Positions 15,603-24,188 of a stretch of 31,708 nt of DNA are shown here, one piece after another (positions within the stretch are counted from its first letter, which is position 1; each line of letters starts with the position of its first letter). The notes under the pieces are model-generated. The model searched no databases and was not told the origin of the DNA. It saw only the letters and a program-made list of their open reading frames with translations. A program made the position numbers and the translations under genes. Source of the DNA: Pseudomonadota bacterium (GTDB lineage Bacteria > Pseudomonadota > Alphaproteobacteria > Sphingomonadales > Sphingomonadaceae); assembly GCA_023390415.1 (NCBI GenBank), contig JAEWCW010000082.1, forward strand, positions 1-31,708, written 5' to 3'.

Positions 15603-16385
15603 ATGTGGTGGACCATCGCCGCGGCGGTTCAGATGACGGCGCAGCCGCTACCGGCCGAGATCGCCTACCAACCGATCGCCGGCGGCACTTACTATCCCGT
15701 CGAATGGGCGGAGCGCGCGGTTCGCGAAGCTGCCCCGGCGGACGGTCCGCGACTTCGGGCCACATCCTTCGCGCCCGGTGCAGGCGATGCGTGTCTGGAC
15801 CGGAGCTTCGTCGACGACGCCCAGACCTGCCTTCGCGCTCTCATCCCCCATCGGCCCGGCACCCCGCTCGTCCTTGTCTATGTCGAGGAGGATCGGCGCC
15901 CGAACATCACCGGCGCCGTCGTCAACAAGTCGCTGACCCTGCGGTGCGTCGGCGCCCGCGCGGTCGCCCATGCCGATTTCGAGGCCAACGACGCCGCCAT
16001 GGGCCGCGCGCGCGAAGCGATCCGCCGCTGCCTCGCCAACGCGGCGCGCACGCCTGAGCAGGCAAGGATCGACCCGGCCAGCGGGACGGCGAGTTGGGAA
16101 TTTGCCCTGCAGCCGGGCGGACTGACAACCAGTCTCAGCGAAGCCAGGGGCAATGCGCTGGAGCGGGCGATCGTCGAGATCGAGGAGAATCGCGCGCCGG
16201 GTGCGTCCTATCGCGACTGCACGCTGAGCGCCCGGGTCAGCCGAATCGTCGGCGGCTGGTGGCTTCGCGCCGGCGACACGGTGGGGCTGCCCGTCCCCTG
16301 CGGCACCAACGGAGTCCGTCACGGCCGCGCCGCCCTCATGTATCTCAGCTTCGACCGCCAGCTCCGCTACCTGGAGCCGCTCTAG
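15603..16385 (+). CDS. Hypothetical protein, probably exported
   Basis: A 260-residue protein not recognised. The first 19 residues (MWWTIAAAVQMTAQPLPAE) are hydrophobic enough to be a short signal peptide, with cleavage around LPA. The rest is soluble, with seven cysteines, a stretch resembling a TonB-like two-part domain (NKSLTLRCVGARAVAHADF, then EARGNALERAIVEIEENRAPG) and a tail ending in RYLEPL. The paired Cys in AGDACLD, AQTCLRAL, LRCVG and IRRCLANA could form disulfides if it is periplasmic. The start follows GGGGGAAG with 4 bases. It diverges from the aldo/keto reductase and converges on sdaA with a 1 bp gap. No function is proposed. Confidence 0.75.
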   Translation: MWWTIAAAVQMTAQPLPAEIAYQPIAGGTYYPVEWAERAVREAAPADGPRLRATSFAPGAGDACLDRSFVDDAQTCLRALIPHRPGTPLVLVYVEEDRRPNITGAVVNKSLTLRCVGARAVAHADFEANDAAMGRAREAIRRCLANAARTPEQARIDPASGTASWEFALQPGGLTTSLSEARGNALERAIVEIEENRAPGASYRDCTLSARVSRIVGGWWLRAGDTVGLPVPCGTNGVRHGRAALMYLSFDRQLRYLEPL

Positions 16386-16386
16386 G

Positions 16387-17766
16387 TCAGCACTCCACCA
16401 CGTTGACGGCGAGGCCCCCGAGGCTGGTTTCCTTGTAGCGCTCGTTCATGTCGAGGCCGGTCTTGCGCATCGTTTCGATCACCTGATCGAGGCTGACCCG
16501 GTGCGAGCCGTCACCGACCAGCGCGAGGCGGCTCGCCTCGATCGCCTTCACGGCACCGACCGCATTGCGCTCGATGCAGGGCACCTGGACGAGACCGCCG
16601 ACCGGATCGCAGGTGAGGCCGAGATTATGCTCCATGCCGATCTCCGCCGCATTCTCGATCTGCCGCGGAGTGCCGCCGAGCGCCGCGGTCAGCCCGGCGG
16701 CAGCCATCGAGCAGGCGACCCCGACCTCACCCTGGCAGCCGACCTCGGCGCCGGAGATGGAGGCATTCTCCTTGAACAATGAGCCGACCGCCGCCGCGGT
16801 CAGCAGGAAGGTGCGCACGCCCTCGTCCGACGCGCGGGGCGTGAAGCGCTGATAGTAACGGACGATCGCGGGGACGATTCCGGCGGCGCCGTTTGTCGGG
16901 GCGGTGACGACCCGGCCGCCGGCGGCATTCTCCTCGTTGACCGCGAGCGCCCAGAGATTGACCCAGTCGAGCACCGTCAGCGGGTCCTGGAGCGTACGCT
17001 CGGCCTTCTCGATCAGCAGCCGGTAGAGCGCCGGGGCGCGGCGCTTCACATTGAGCCCGCCGGGAAGGATGCCGTCGACCGCCATTCCGCGATCGATGCA
17101 GGCGGACATTGCGGCGACGATCGCATCGAGCCGCTCGTCGATCTCCGCATCGCTATGCGCCGCGCGCTCGTTGGCGCGGACGATCTCGGCGATGCTGAGC
17201 CCTTCGCGATCGGATATTTCCAGCATCTCTTCGGACGAGCTGAAATTGAAAGGCACGTCCCAGGCGCCTTCGGGCGGCGCGTTGCGCGAGACGGTGGCCT
17301 CGTCGACCACCGCGCCGCCGCCGACCGAATAATAGACCCGTGAGTCGATCGCGCCGGCGTCGGCGGCGAAGGCGCTGAAGCGCATGCCGTTCGAATGGTG
17401 GGGAAGCCGCTCGCGCTGGAGGAAGTGCAGATCGCCGGGTTCGTCGAACGCAATGTCGTGGCGGCCGGCGAGGCTCAGCCGCCCGCTCTCGCGGATCGCC
17501 GCGACGATGCGCTCGGCGTCGTCCGGATCGAGCCGGTCGGGACGGACGCCTGAGAGGCCGAGCAGGACTGCGCGGTCGGTGGCGTGGCCCTTGCCGGTCA
17601 GCGCCAGCGATCCGTAGAGATCCGCCTGGACCCGGACCACGGCGCCGAGCAGTCCCGCTTCCGCCAGCCCCTCGACAAAGTTGCAGGCGGCCGTCATCGG
17701 CCCCATTGTGTGCGAACTTGAAGGGCCGACCCCGATCTTGAAGAGATCGAAGACACTGGAAACCAC
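16387..17766 (-). CDS. sdaA: L-serine ammonia-lyase (serine dehydratase), Fe-S type
   Basis: Converts L-serine to pyruvate and ammonia with a [4Fe-4S] cluster; cytoplasmic. Beta domain at the N terminus: SVFDLFKIGVGPSSSHTMGPM. Alpha domain: SGAEVGCQGEVGVACSMAA and LTCDPVGGLVQVPCIERN carry the cluster cysteines. Length of 459 residues is that of the single-chain bacterial enzyme. The GTG start at 17766 follows GGAGAAAG and gives MVSSVFDLF; most homologs begin at this point. It diverges from the pabB-pabC gene with a 60 bp gap. Confidence 0.96.
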   Translation of the reverse strand: MVSSVFDLFKIGVGPSSSHTMGPMTAACNFVEGLAEAGLLGAVVRVQADLYGSLALTGKGHATDRAVLLGLSGVRPDRLDPDDAERIVAAIRESGRLSLAGRHDIAFDEPGDLHFLQRERLPHHSNGMRFSAFAADAGAIDSRVYYSVGGGAVVDEATVSRNAPPEGAWDVPFNFSSSEEMLEISDREGLSIAEIVRANERAAHSDAEIDERLDAIVAAMSACIDRGMAVDGILPGGLNVKRRAPALYRLLIEKAERTLQDPLTVLDWVNLWALAVNEENAAGGRVVTAPTNGAAGIVPAIVRYYQRFTPRASDEGVRTFLLTAAAVGSLFKENASISGAEVGCQGEVGVACSMAAAGLTAALGGTPRQIENAAEIGMEHNLGLTCDPVGGLVQVPCIERNAVGAVKAIEASRLALVGDGSHRVSLDQVIETMRKTGLDMNERYKETSLGGLAVNVVEC

Positions 17767-17826
17767 AGGCTTTCTCCGCGCGCGGGCGACCGGCCCGGCT
17801 TGCGCCCCAGATGGACGCGGCGCGCG

Positions 17827-19551
17827 GTGAAGACAAGCGAGCCCTTCGTCCTGATGGACGACCAGCGCCTAGGTGGCCGCGCCCTGCTCTTCTCGAACCC
17901 GCGCGGGATCGTGGAGACGAGAGAGCCCGGGGACGTGCGCGACGCGCTCGGAAGGCTCGCCGCCGCGCACGCGGCCGGCTTCCTCAGCTACGAGGCCGGG
18001 CATGCGCTGGAGCCTAAGCTCGCGCCTCTGCAGCGCGTCCCCGTCGAGGGCGCGCCGCCGCTGCTCTGGTTCGGCCTGTTCGGGGCGCCTGAGGAGATCG
18101 ATGCGGCGGCGTTCCTCCCCAATCCGGCAGGCGCCTGGGCGGCGCCCGCGCGTCCGCTGATCGACGAGGCCAGCTATCGCGCTGCGGCGGTGCGGGTGCT
18201 GGCCCATATCGTGGCGGGCGACATCTACCAGGCTAACCTCACCTTCCCGGCCGAAGTCTCCTTCGCCGGTCATCCGCTCGCCCTTTATGCGGCGATCCGG
18301 CGGCGGGCACGCGCGGGGCATGGCGCGGTGGTCTTCACCGGCAGCCACTGGATCCTCTCCTTCTCGCCCGAGCTCTTCTTCGAAAGCGACGGTCTGCGAA
18401 TCGTGACGCGCCCGATGAAGGGCACTGCGCCGCCCGGCAGCGATCCGGAAAAGCTGCGATCGGACCCCAAGCAGCGGGCCGAGAATTTGATGATCGTCGA
18501 TCTGCTGCGGAACGACCTTTCGCGAGTCTCCGCACCGGGATCGGTCAAGGTGGATTCGCTGTTCGAGGTCGAGACGTACCCGACCGTGCTCCAGATGACC
18601 TCGACCGTGTCGGCCACCCTCTCGCAGGGGATCGGGCCGATCGACGTGATCGAGGCGATCTTTCCCTGCGGATCGATCACCGGCGCGCCCAAGATCCGGG
18701 CGATGGAACTGATCGACGAGATCGAGGCGCGGCCGCGCGGCGTCTATACCGGCGCGATCGGCTGGTCGGCGCCGGACGGCGCCGCGCATTTCAATGTTGC
18801 CATCCGGACGCTCTCGATAGAAGCGGGGGCCGGCCGGGCCGCGATCGGCCTCGGCTCCGGCGTGGTCGCGGACAGCCGCGCCGGCGACGAATGGCGCGAA
18901 TGCCTGGCGAAGGGAGCCTTTGTGAGCGATCCGGCCCGAAGCTTCGACCTCATTGAGACGATGCGCTTCGACCCCCAGGACGGCATGCCGGACCTCGAGC
19001 GTCACCTTGCGCGGCTGAAGCGGAGCGCCGACGCTCTGGGCTTCGCCTTCGATCGCCACGATGCGCGCAACGAGCTCCAGGCCGCCACCTTCCGCCTCGC
19101 TGCACCGTCGCGGGTCCGGCTGCTGCTCTCCCCCACCGGCGCAATCGCGATCGAGATTGCGCCGCTTCCCGAGCAACCCGCCGAGCCCGTATCGGTGGCG
19201 CTCCGCCGCTGCCCGGTCGGCGCCGACGATTTCCGGCTGGCGCACAAGACCAGCGACCGCGCTTTCTACGCCGACGCGCGCGCCGGGGATGCCTTCGAGA
19301 CCATATTCACCGACGAAGCCGGCTTCGTCACCGAGGGCAGCTTCACCAACGTCTTCCTGCCGAGGGACGGCAAGCTGGCCACGCCGCCGCTCGCGCGCGG
19401 GCTCCTCCCCGGCATCCTGCGCGAGCGCCTGATCGACTCCGGCGAGGCGGTGGAAGGCGATGTTGCCGCTGCCGACCTCAGCGGGGAATTCCTCATCGGA
19501 AACGCGCTTCGCGGCCTGATCAGAGCCCGGGTCGGTACTTCTGCGAAATGA
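17827..19551 (+). CDS. pabB: Fused aminodeoxychorismate synthase component I and 4-amino-4-deoxychorismate lyase (PabB-PabC)
   Basis: Two consecutive enzymes of para-aminobenzoate and folate synthesis in one chain. Residues 1 to about 370 are PabB: RPMKGTAPPG with Lys198, DPKQRAENLMIVDLLRNDLS, and PCGSITGAPKIRAMELIDEI. From about 372 the PLP-dependent PabC (class IV aminotransferase fold) follows: SFDLIETMRF, HKTSDRAFY with Lys474 as probable PLP lysine, and EGSFTNVFLP. It still needs a PabA glutaminase, which is not here. I took GTG at 17827 (574 residues); TTG at 17800 is in frame upstream but neither has a clear ribosome binding site. It diverges from sdaA. Confidence 0.93.
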   Translation: MKTSEPFVLMDDQRLGGRALLFSNPRGIVETREPGDVRDALGRLAAAHAAGFLSYEAGHALEPKLAPLQRVPVEGAPPLLWFGLFGAPEEIDAAAFLPNPAGAWAAPARPLIDEASYRAAAVRVLAHIVAGDIYQANLTFPAEVSFAGHPLALYAAIRRRARAGHGAVVFTGSHWILSFSPELFFESDGLRIVTRPMKGTAPPGSDPEKLRSDPKQRAENLMIVDLLRNDLSRVSAPGSVKVDSLFEVETYPTVLQMTSTVSATLSQGIGPIDVIEAIFPCGSITGAPKIRAMELIDEIEARPRGVYTGAIGWSAPDGAAHFNVAIRTLSIEAGAGRAAIGLGSGVVADSRAGDEWRECLAKGAFVSDPARSFDLIETMRFDPQDGMPDLERHLARLKRSADALGFAFDRHDARNELQAATFRLAAPSRVRLLLSPTGAIAIEIAPLPEQPAEPVSVALRRCPVGADDFRLAHKTSDRAFYADARAGDAFETIFTDEAGFVTEGSFTNVFLPRDGKLATPPLARGLLPGILRERLIDSGEAVEGDVAAADLSGEFLIGNALRGLIRARVGTSAK

Positions 19552-19619
19552 CTCGCGCCCCGGCCTGACCTCCCCTAACCTCCCCATCGTCCGCTAGAGA
19601 CAAAAGAGGGGAGAGACGC

Positions 19620-20039
19620 ATGAACACCCGGACCTTCGCCTTGCTATTCGGGATCGTATTCCTCGCCGTCGGCGTGCTGGGCTTCGTCCCCGGCATGGTT
19701 CATCCGCCGATGGGCGACCATGACGTCACCATGACTCAGAATTACGGGGACCTTCTGGGCCTATTCCCGGTCAATCTGCTTCACAACGTCGTCCACATCA
19801 TCTTCGGTCTCTGGGGCCTCGCCGCCTCGCGCAGCCTCGGCGGCTCGATCGGCTATGCCCGCGCAGTCGCGGTCATCTACGCGCTGCTCACCGTGCTCGG
19901 CCTGCTCGACGCGACCAACACGACGTTCGGCCTCATCCCGATCTACGGCAACGACGTCTGGCTGCACGCCGTGCTCGCCCTCGTCGCCGCCTATTTCGGC
20001 TGGGTCCACCGCAATGCGGCGCGGACCGACGCGCTCTGA
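19620..20039 (+). CDS. DUF4383 family membrane protein
   Basis: A 139-residue protein with four predicted membrane helices, near 5-26, 50-68, 77-96 and 108-126. LLHNVVHIIFGLWGLAA and DVWLHAVLALVAAYFGW carry the conserved His residues of DUF4383. The family has no known function. The ATG at 19620 is preceded by GAGGGGAGAG. Upstream CTCCCC runs (19570-19575 and 19580-19585) can pair with that ribosome binding site, which could damp translation. It lies 68 bp after the pabB-pabC gene on the same strand. Confidence 0.85.
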   Translation: MNTRTFALLFGIVFLAVGVLGFVPGMVHPPMGDHDVTMTQNYGDLLGLFPVNLLHNVVHIIFGLWGLAASRSLGGSIGYARAVAVIYALLTVLGLLDATNTTFGLIPIYGNDVWLHAVLALVAAYFGWVHRNAARTDAL

Positions 20040-20052
20040 CCCGCCGCCTTCG

Positions 20053-20084
20053 GGTCCGGCCGGGTGGGCCGGCCGGACCGGTTT
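20053..20084 (+). terminator. Candidate terminator after the DUF4383 gene
   Basis: GGTCCGGCC (20053-20061) and GGCCGGACC (20071-20079) are perfect 9 bp arms around a 9 nt loop, 13 bp after the stop codon. Only GGTTT follows, so the U tract is weak. It would separate this gene from the L,D-transpeptidase downstream. Confidence 0.5.
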
Positions 20085-20113
20085 GAAAAGACTGATGAAG
20101 TCCTGCAACAGGT

Positions 20114-20133
20114 CGCCGAATTCGCGTTCGGCG
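20114..20133. promoter_or_regulatory. Inverted repeat upstream of the L,D-transpeptidase gene
   Basis: CGCCGAA (20114-20120) and TTCGGCG (20127-20133) form a perfect 7 bp dyad with a 6 nt centre, 40 bp before the ATG at 20174. It could be an operator or a leader hairpin; nothing else in the sequence decides this. Confidence 0.3.
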
Positions 20134-20173
20134 AGACTAGCGTGGATTAACCTCCTGTCGTAAGTGTTCGCCC

Positions 20174-21370
20174 ATGAACAAGCTGCTGCGCATTTCCACA
20201 CTCGGCATCCTCCTCGCATCGCCCACCGTTCCGCTGACGGTGGACGCGACGGCGATCGCCCAGGTCCAGCCGGTCGCCCCCGCGCCGATCGCGCCCCAGC
20301 CGGCGGCCTTGTGGACCCGCGAGAGCGCACGCGCGCTGCTGACCTATGTCGAGGGGATCGGAGCCGAGGGCCTCGATCCGGCCAGCTACGGCCCCGACCG
20401 GCTCCGCGCCGCGATCGAGAGCGGCGACGGCACCCGCATCGCCGGCGCGGCCACCGACGTCTTCCTGAGCCTCGCCACCGATCTTTCGGGCGGCGCGGTC
20501 CGCGGCAATGCTCGCGTCGACTGGCACATGCCGAGCACCGCTCTCGATGCCGCCGCCCAGCGCGACCTGATGGCGCGCGCCGCCGCCAGCGGCGACGTTG
20601 CCGGCGCGCTCAACGGCTTGCTCCCGACCCATGCCCAATATTGGTCGCTGCGCCGCGCGCTCGAGATCACGCCTGAGAGCGACACCGCGCAGCGCGCGCT
20701 CATCCGCACCAACATGGAGCGCTGGCGGTGGATGCCGCGCACGCTCGGCGCCCGCCACGTCATCGTGAACGTCCCCGCTTTCACCGCAGCGATCGTCGAC
20801 GACGGGCGCGTGACCGCGCGCCACCGCGCCGTGGTCGGCGCGGTCCGAACGCCGACCCCGCAGCTCAGCGCGACCATCCGCGCAGTCACCTTCAACCCCT
20901 GGTGGAACGTGCCGCAGAGCATCATCCGCGAGATGGGCGGCCGCTTCGGCGCCGACTACGAGGTCACGCGCAACGGCAACCAGATCAGCGCCCGCCAGCG
21001 GCCGGGGCCGCGCAACTCGCTCGGCCGCCTCAAGATCGAAATGCCGAACGAGCACGCCATCTATCTTCACGACACGCCGTCTCAGGCGCTCTTCGCACGG
21101 CCGGCGCGGGCGTTCAGCCACGGCTGCATCCGCACCCACAATGTCCGGGATTTCGCTGCACAGCTGCTGGCGCCGACCGGCCGTTGGAACCGTGCCGAGA
21201 TCGACCAGGCGATCGCGACCGGCCGCACCAGCTCGGCAAACCTCGCCCAGACGATCCCGGTCTATATCGCTTATTTCACCGCGGCCGCGACCGAGGAAGG
21301 CCAGCTGGTCCGGTATAACGACGTCTACGGCCGCGACACGCCGGTGAAGCGCGCGCTCAACGCGGCCTGA
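20174..21370 (+). CDS. L,D-transpeptidase (YkuD/YcbB-like)
   Basis: A 398-residue periplasmic wall enzyme. A signal peptide ends near ATAIAQ at about residue 29. The catalytic domain has YLHDTPS and the active site SHGCIRT, with His316 and Cys318. L,D-transpeptidases make 3-3 crosslinks or attach proteins to peptidoglycan. The fragments NPWWNVPQSII and MPNEHAIYLHDTPS are typical of the YcbB/LdtD group. It lacks the separate peptidoglycan-binding domain found in full-length YcbB (about 600 residues); the preceding region fits only the scaffold part. It converges on another L,D-transpeptidase gene 18 bp away. Confidence 0.92.
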   Translation: MNKLLRISTLGILLASPTVPLTVDATAIAQVQPVAPAPIAPQPAALWTRESARALLTYVEGIGAEGLDPASYGPDRLRAAIESGDGTRIAGAATDVFLSLATDLSGGAVRGNARVDWHMPSTALDAAAQRDLMARAAASGDVAGALNGLLPTHAQYWSLRRALEITPESDTAQRALIRTNMERWRWMPRTLGARHVIVNVPAFTAAIVDDGRVTARHRAVVGAVRTPTPQLSATIRAVTFNPWWNVPQSIIREMGGRFGADYEVTRNGNQISARQRPGPRNSLGRLKIEMPNEHAIYLHDTPSQALFARPARAFSHGCIRTHNVRDFAAQLLAPTGRWNRAEIDQAIATGRTSSANLAQTIPVYIAYFTAAATEEGQLVRYNDVYGRDTPVKRALNAA

Positions 21371-21388
21371 TAGCGGACTGAAGGACCC

Positions 21389-22051
21389 TCAGGCGACCTT
21401 GTCGGCGTAGAGGAAGCGGCCCGGGCCGAGGCGGACGAGCGCCTCCTGAAGGCTCGAATAGGACATTGCGAAACAGCCCTCGCTCCGGCCGAGGCGGCCA
21501 TATTGGGCGATCTGGCTGGGCTCCGCATACCAGGCGCTGTGGACGACGATCGCCCGCGTCTCGGCATTGTTGTTGCTGTAATCGAGGCCAGAGAGGCGCA
21601 TCGAACGGCCGTAGCGGCCGTAATAATAATCGCCGGTGAGATAGGCGCCGTCCGACGTGGCGTTGGAGCCGATCGCGTTGGAGAAGCGCTGGAGCAAACC
21701 GGAATGGCCGGGATCGGAGCCGCGGCCGTGCGAGACGAAGTGGCTCGTCACGCGGCCGGTGTTGGTGTCCATCAGATAGAAGCGCGGAAGCGCGGACGGC
21801 TTCGAGAAGTCTGCGATCGCGACGACGTCCGTCTCGCGGATCGAAGCGCGGTGACGAAGGAAGGAGGCGCGCGCACGCGCCAGCAAATGGTTGTCGATGA
21901 TCGGATCGACCATCACGCGCGGTTCGGACCGGATCGGCGTCGGCGCGGAGGCAGCGGAATCGAGCGCGGCAAAAGCGGGAGAGGCGGTCAGCAGGGTCGC
22001 AGCGCCGGCGACGGCACCCCCTTGCACGAACTGACGACGCGACACGAACAT
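21389..22051 (-). CDS. Murein L,D-transpeptidase catalytic domain family protein (YkuD_2), Tat-type signal
   Basis: A 220-residue exported protein. The N terminus, SRRQFVQGGAVAGAA, has a twin-arginine pattern (SRRxF) and a cleavage-like SPAFA, so it may be exported folded by Tat. The catalytic region has VVHSAWYAEP with a conserved His and GRSEGCFAMS with Cys193. This is the YkuD_2 subfamily (PF13645), distinct from the neighbour at 20174. It probably remodels peptidoglycan; the donor and acceptor are unknown. A GGGGAGGG ribosome binding site lies 6 bases before the ATG. It converges on the other L,D-transpeptidase and diverges from the ligase gene. Confidence 0.88.
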   Translation of the reverse strand: MFVSRRQFVQGGAVAGAATLLTASPAFAALDSAASAPTPIRSEPRVMVDPIIDNHLLARARASFLRHRASIRETDVVAIADFSKPSALPRFYLMDTNTGRVTSHFVSHGRGSDPGHSGLLQRFSNAIGSNATSDGAYLTGDYYYGRYGRSMRLSGLDYSNNNAETRAIVVHSAWYAEPSQIAQYGRLGRSEGCFAMSYSSLQEALVRLGPGRFLYADKVA

Positions 22052-22257
22052 CGAACCCTCCCCGGCGAAGCCAGACGCTACGGTTTTTGCCCTTTCCCCT
22101 CAATCACGTGGCGGCTCCGAACGACTCGGCCCGCCCCGCATTGGGTTCCATTCACCGCAGAGTGGCGGAACAGGGTTAAGGGCCGGTAACGGTCTCGCTC
22201 GGCTGGTCGCCGGGAACCGTCGCTTCGTCGGAGAGTCCTCCACATGACTGGGGACGA

Positions 22258-23319
22258 GTGGAGACACGGGTGGCGATTCGCTTCGGACTGCCGTTTCAAC
22301 CGCCGTTGCCACCGATGGAGGCGAAGCTCGCCGAGGCGCTGCCGGACGGCGATGCGTGGCAGTTCGAGCCCAAGTGGGACGGCTTTCGCTGCCTCGTCTT
22401 CCGGAGCGGCGACGAGATCGAGCTCCAGTCCAAGTCCGGGAAGCCGCTCGGCCGCTACTTTCCGGAAGTCGTCGAGGCAGTGCGCGGGATGAGCGCTGAT
22501 CGTTTCGTGGTGGATGGGGAGCTGGTGATCCCGCTGGACGGCGCACTCTCCTTCGACGCGCTGCAGATGCGCCTTCATCCGGCCGCCAGCCGGATCGCGA
22601 AGCTGTCGCGGGAAACGCCTGCGCAGCTGATGCTGTTCGATTGCCTGGCCGACCAGGAAGGGACTGACCTGAGGGCACGGCCGCTCGCCGAGCGCCGGGC
22701 CGCGCTCGACCGGATCGTTGCGCGCGGTGTGCCGACTTCGATCCTGCTCTCGCCGGCGACGGACAATGCGCAGGTCGCCCAGGCCTGGCTCGACAAGGCC
22801 GGGACTGCGCTTGACGGAGTCATCGCGAAGCGCGGCGACGGGCCCTACGTCCCGGGCGAGCGTGCGATGATCAAGGTGAAGCAGTTGAAGAGCGCGGACT
22901 GCGTCGTCGGCGGCTTCCGCTATGGCACTGGGAGCCGCGAAGTCGCCTCGCTCCTGCTCGGCCTCTACGATGAGCAGGGCCTGCTCAACCATGTCGGATT
23001 CACTTCCTCGATCCCGGCGGCCGATCGGCCGGCGCTGACCCGGCGTTTGGAAGCGATGATCGAGCCGCCGGGCTTCACCGGCGATTCTCCGGGCGGGCCG
23101 AGCCGCTGGTCGACCGAGCGCAGCGGCGAATGGCAGCCGCTGAGGCCCGAATTGGTCGCCGAGGTGCGCTACGACCACGTCACCGGCCGCCGCTTCCGCC
23201 ACGGCACCAAGTTCCTGCGCTGGCGCCCCGACAAGGCGCCGGAGCAATGCCGCTACGACCAGATCGAGCCGCCGGCGCCGCCTGCGGAACTGGCGGCCGA
23301 ACTGGAGAACGCCGTATGA
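22258..23319 (+). CDS. ATP-dependent DNA ligase, LigD LIG-type
   Basis: A 353-residue ligase for double-strand break repair by end joining. The nucleotidyl-lysine motif is FEPKWDGFRC with Lys39. Later motifs: VVDGELVIP (III), DGVIAKRGDGPYVPG (IV) and MIKVKQLKSADC (V), and the OB-fold domain that follows runs to about residue 315. In many bacteria this domain is part of LigD together with POL and PE; here it stands alone. The GTG at 22258 and GTG at 22270 are both plausible starts; each has a purine-rich sequence upstream. It overlaps the POL gene by ATGA. No ku gene is in the window. Confidence 0.9.
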   Translation: METRVAIRFGLPFQPPLPPMEAKLAEALPDGDAWQFEPKWDGFRCLVFRSGDEIELQSKSGKPLGRYFPEVVEAVRGMSADRFVVDGELVIPLDGALSFDALQMRLHPAASRIAKLSRETPAQLMLFDCLADQEGTDLRARPLAERRAALDRIVARGVPTSILLSPATDNAQVAQAWLDKAGTALDGVIAKRGDGPYVPGERAMIKVKQLKSADCVVGGFRYGTGSREVASLLLGLYDEQGLLNHVGFTSSIPAADRPALTRRLEAMIEPPGFTGDSPGGPSRWSTERSGEWQPLRPELVAEVRYDHVTGRRFRHGTKFLRWRPDKAPEQCRYDQIEPPAPPAELAAELENAV

Positions 23320-24188
23320 GCGAGGAGAGGATCGTCGCGGGGGTGCGGCTGACCAGCCCCGACAAGGTGCTTTATCCCGACCAGGGCATAACCAAGTCCG
23401 AGCTCGCCGATTATTATGTCGCGGTCGCCAAGTGGATGCTTCCCCACGTCGCCTTGCGGCCGGTGACGATGGTGCGCTGCCCGACGGGCGCCGAGAAGAA
23501 ATGCTTCTACCAGCGCCACGCGGCCTCGGGGGTGCTTCCGCAGCTTCGCGAGATCGCAGTGCCCGGCTTCGACGAGCTCTATCTCTATATCGAGGACGTC
23601 GCCGGCCTCGTCGCGATGGTCCAGATGGGAACGCTGGAGATCCATCCCTGGGGCGTGCGCATTGAGAAGCCGGACAGGCCGGACCGGATCATCTTCGATC
23701 TCGATCCGGCCGAGGAACTCGGCTTCGCCGACGTCGTGCGGGCAGCGCTGGAGGTGCGGGAACGGCTCGAGGCGATCGGGCTTCGCTCCTTCGTCAAGAC
23801 GACGGGCGGCAAGGGGCTCCACGTCGTCGTGCCGATCGCGCCCGAGCATGACTGGCGCGATGCCAAGGCCTTCGCAAAAAGCTTCTCCGAAGCGATGGCC
23901 GCCGATTCCCCGGATCGCTACCTTACCCGCATCGCCAAGGCCGAGCGGGTCGGCCGGATCTTCATCGATTATCTGCGCAACGATCCGACATCGACCGCGG
24001 TCGGCCCCTATTCCACGCGCGCGCGGCCGGGCGCGCCGGTCGCGACTCCGCTCGAATGGGAAGAAGTCGGTAACGAACTCGACCCTAAGGGCTTCAACGT
24101 GGAGACCGTGCCGAAGCGCCCCGAAGTGCTGAAGCGCGACCCGTGGGCGGAGATGGACGGGCTCCGCCAGCGGCTTCCGTCGGGGTGA
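23316..24188 (+). CDS. LigD-type DNA primase-polymerase (POL domain)
   Basis: A 290-residue archaeo-eukaryotic primase-type polymerase, the POL part of LigD. The catalytic metal site is FDLDP (DxD), the third Asp is in IFIDYLRN, and the conserved FVKTTGGKGLHVVVP lies between them. It fills gaps and adds nucleotides at broken ends, often ribonucleotides. LTSPDKVLYPDQGITK is the usual N-terminal start of the domain. It is translationally coupled to the ligase gene (ATGA), so the two proteins likely act as one split LigD. The order LIG then POL matches PE-LIG-POL enzymes with the PE domain missing. Confidence 0.92.
   Translation: MSEERIVAGVRLTSPDKVLYPDQGITKSELADYYVAVAKWMLPHVALRPVTMVRCPTGAEKKCFYQRHAASGVLPQLREIAVPGFDELYLYIEDVAGLVAMVQMGTLEIHPWGVRIEKPDRPDRIIFDLDPAEELGFADVVRAALEVRERLEAIGLRSFVKTTGGKGLHVVVPIAPEHDWRDAKAFAKSFSEAMAADSPDRYLTRIAKAERVGRIFIDYLRNDPTSTAVGPYSTRARPGAPVATPLEWEEVGNELDPKGFNVETVPKRPEVLKRDPWAEMDGLRQRLPSG

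Noticed and set aside
13721..16057. A 778-codon plus-strand frame across the M49-like and aldo/keto reductase genes
   Set aside because: Antisense shadow; both genes beneath have clear active-site motifs and its own sequence matches nothing.
17869..19587. A 572-codon minus-strand frame opposite the PabB-PabC gene
   Set aside because: Antisense shadow of a gene with both sets of catalytic motifs.
21371..21388. Terminator between the two L,D-transpeptidase genes
   Set aside because: The 18 bp gap has no inverted repeat or T run.
22143..22172. GGAAC-type general stress (EcfG) promoter near the divergent YkuD_2 and ligase genes
   Set aside because: The minus-strand GGAAC is followed by CGTT only after 21 bases rather than 16-17, and the plus-strand GGAAC has no CGTT at the right distance.
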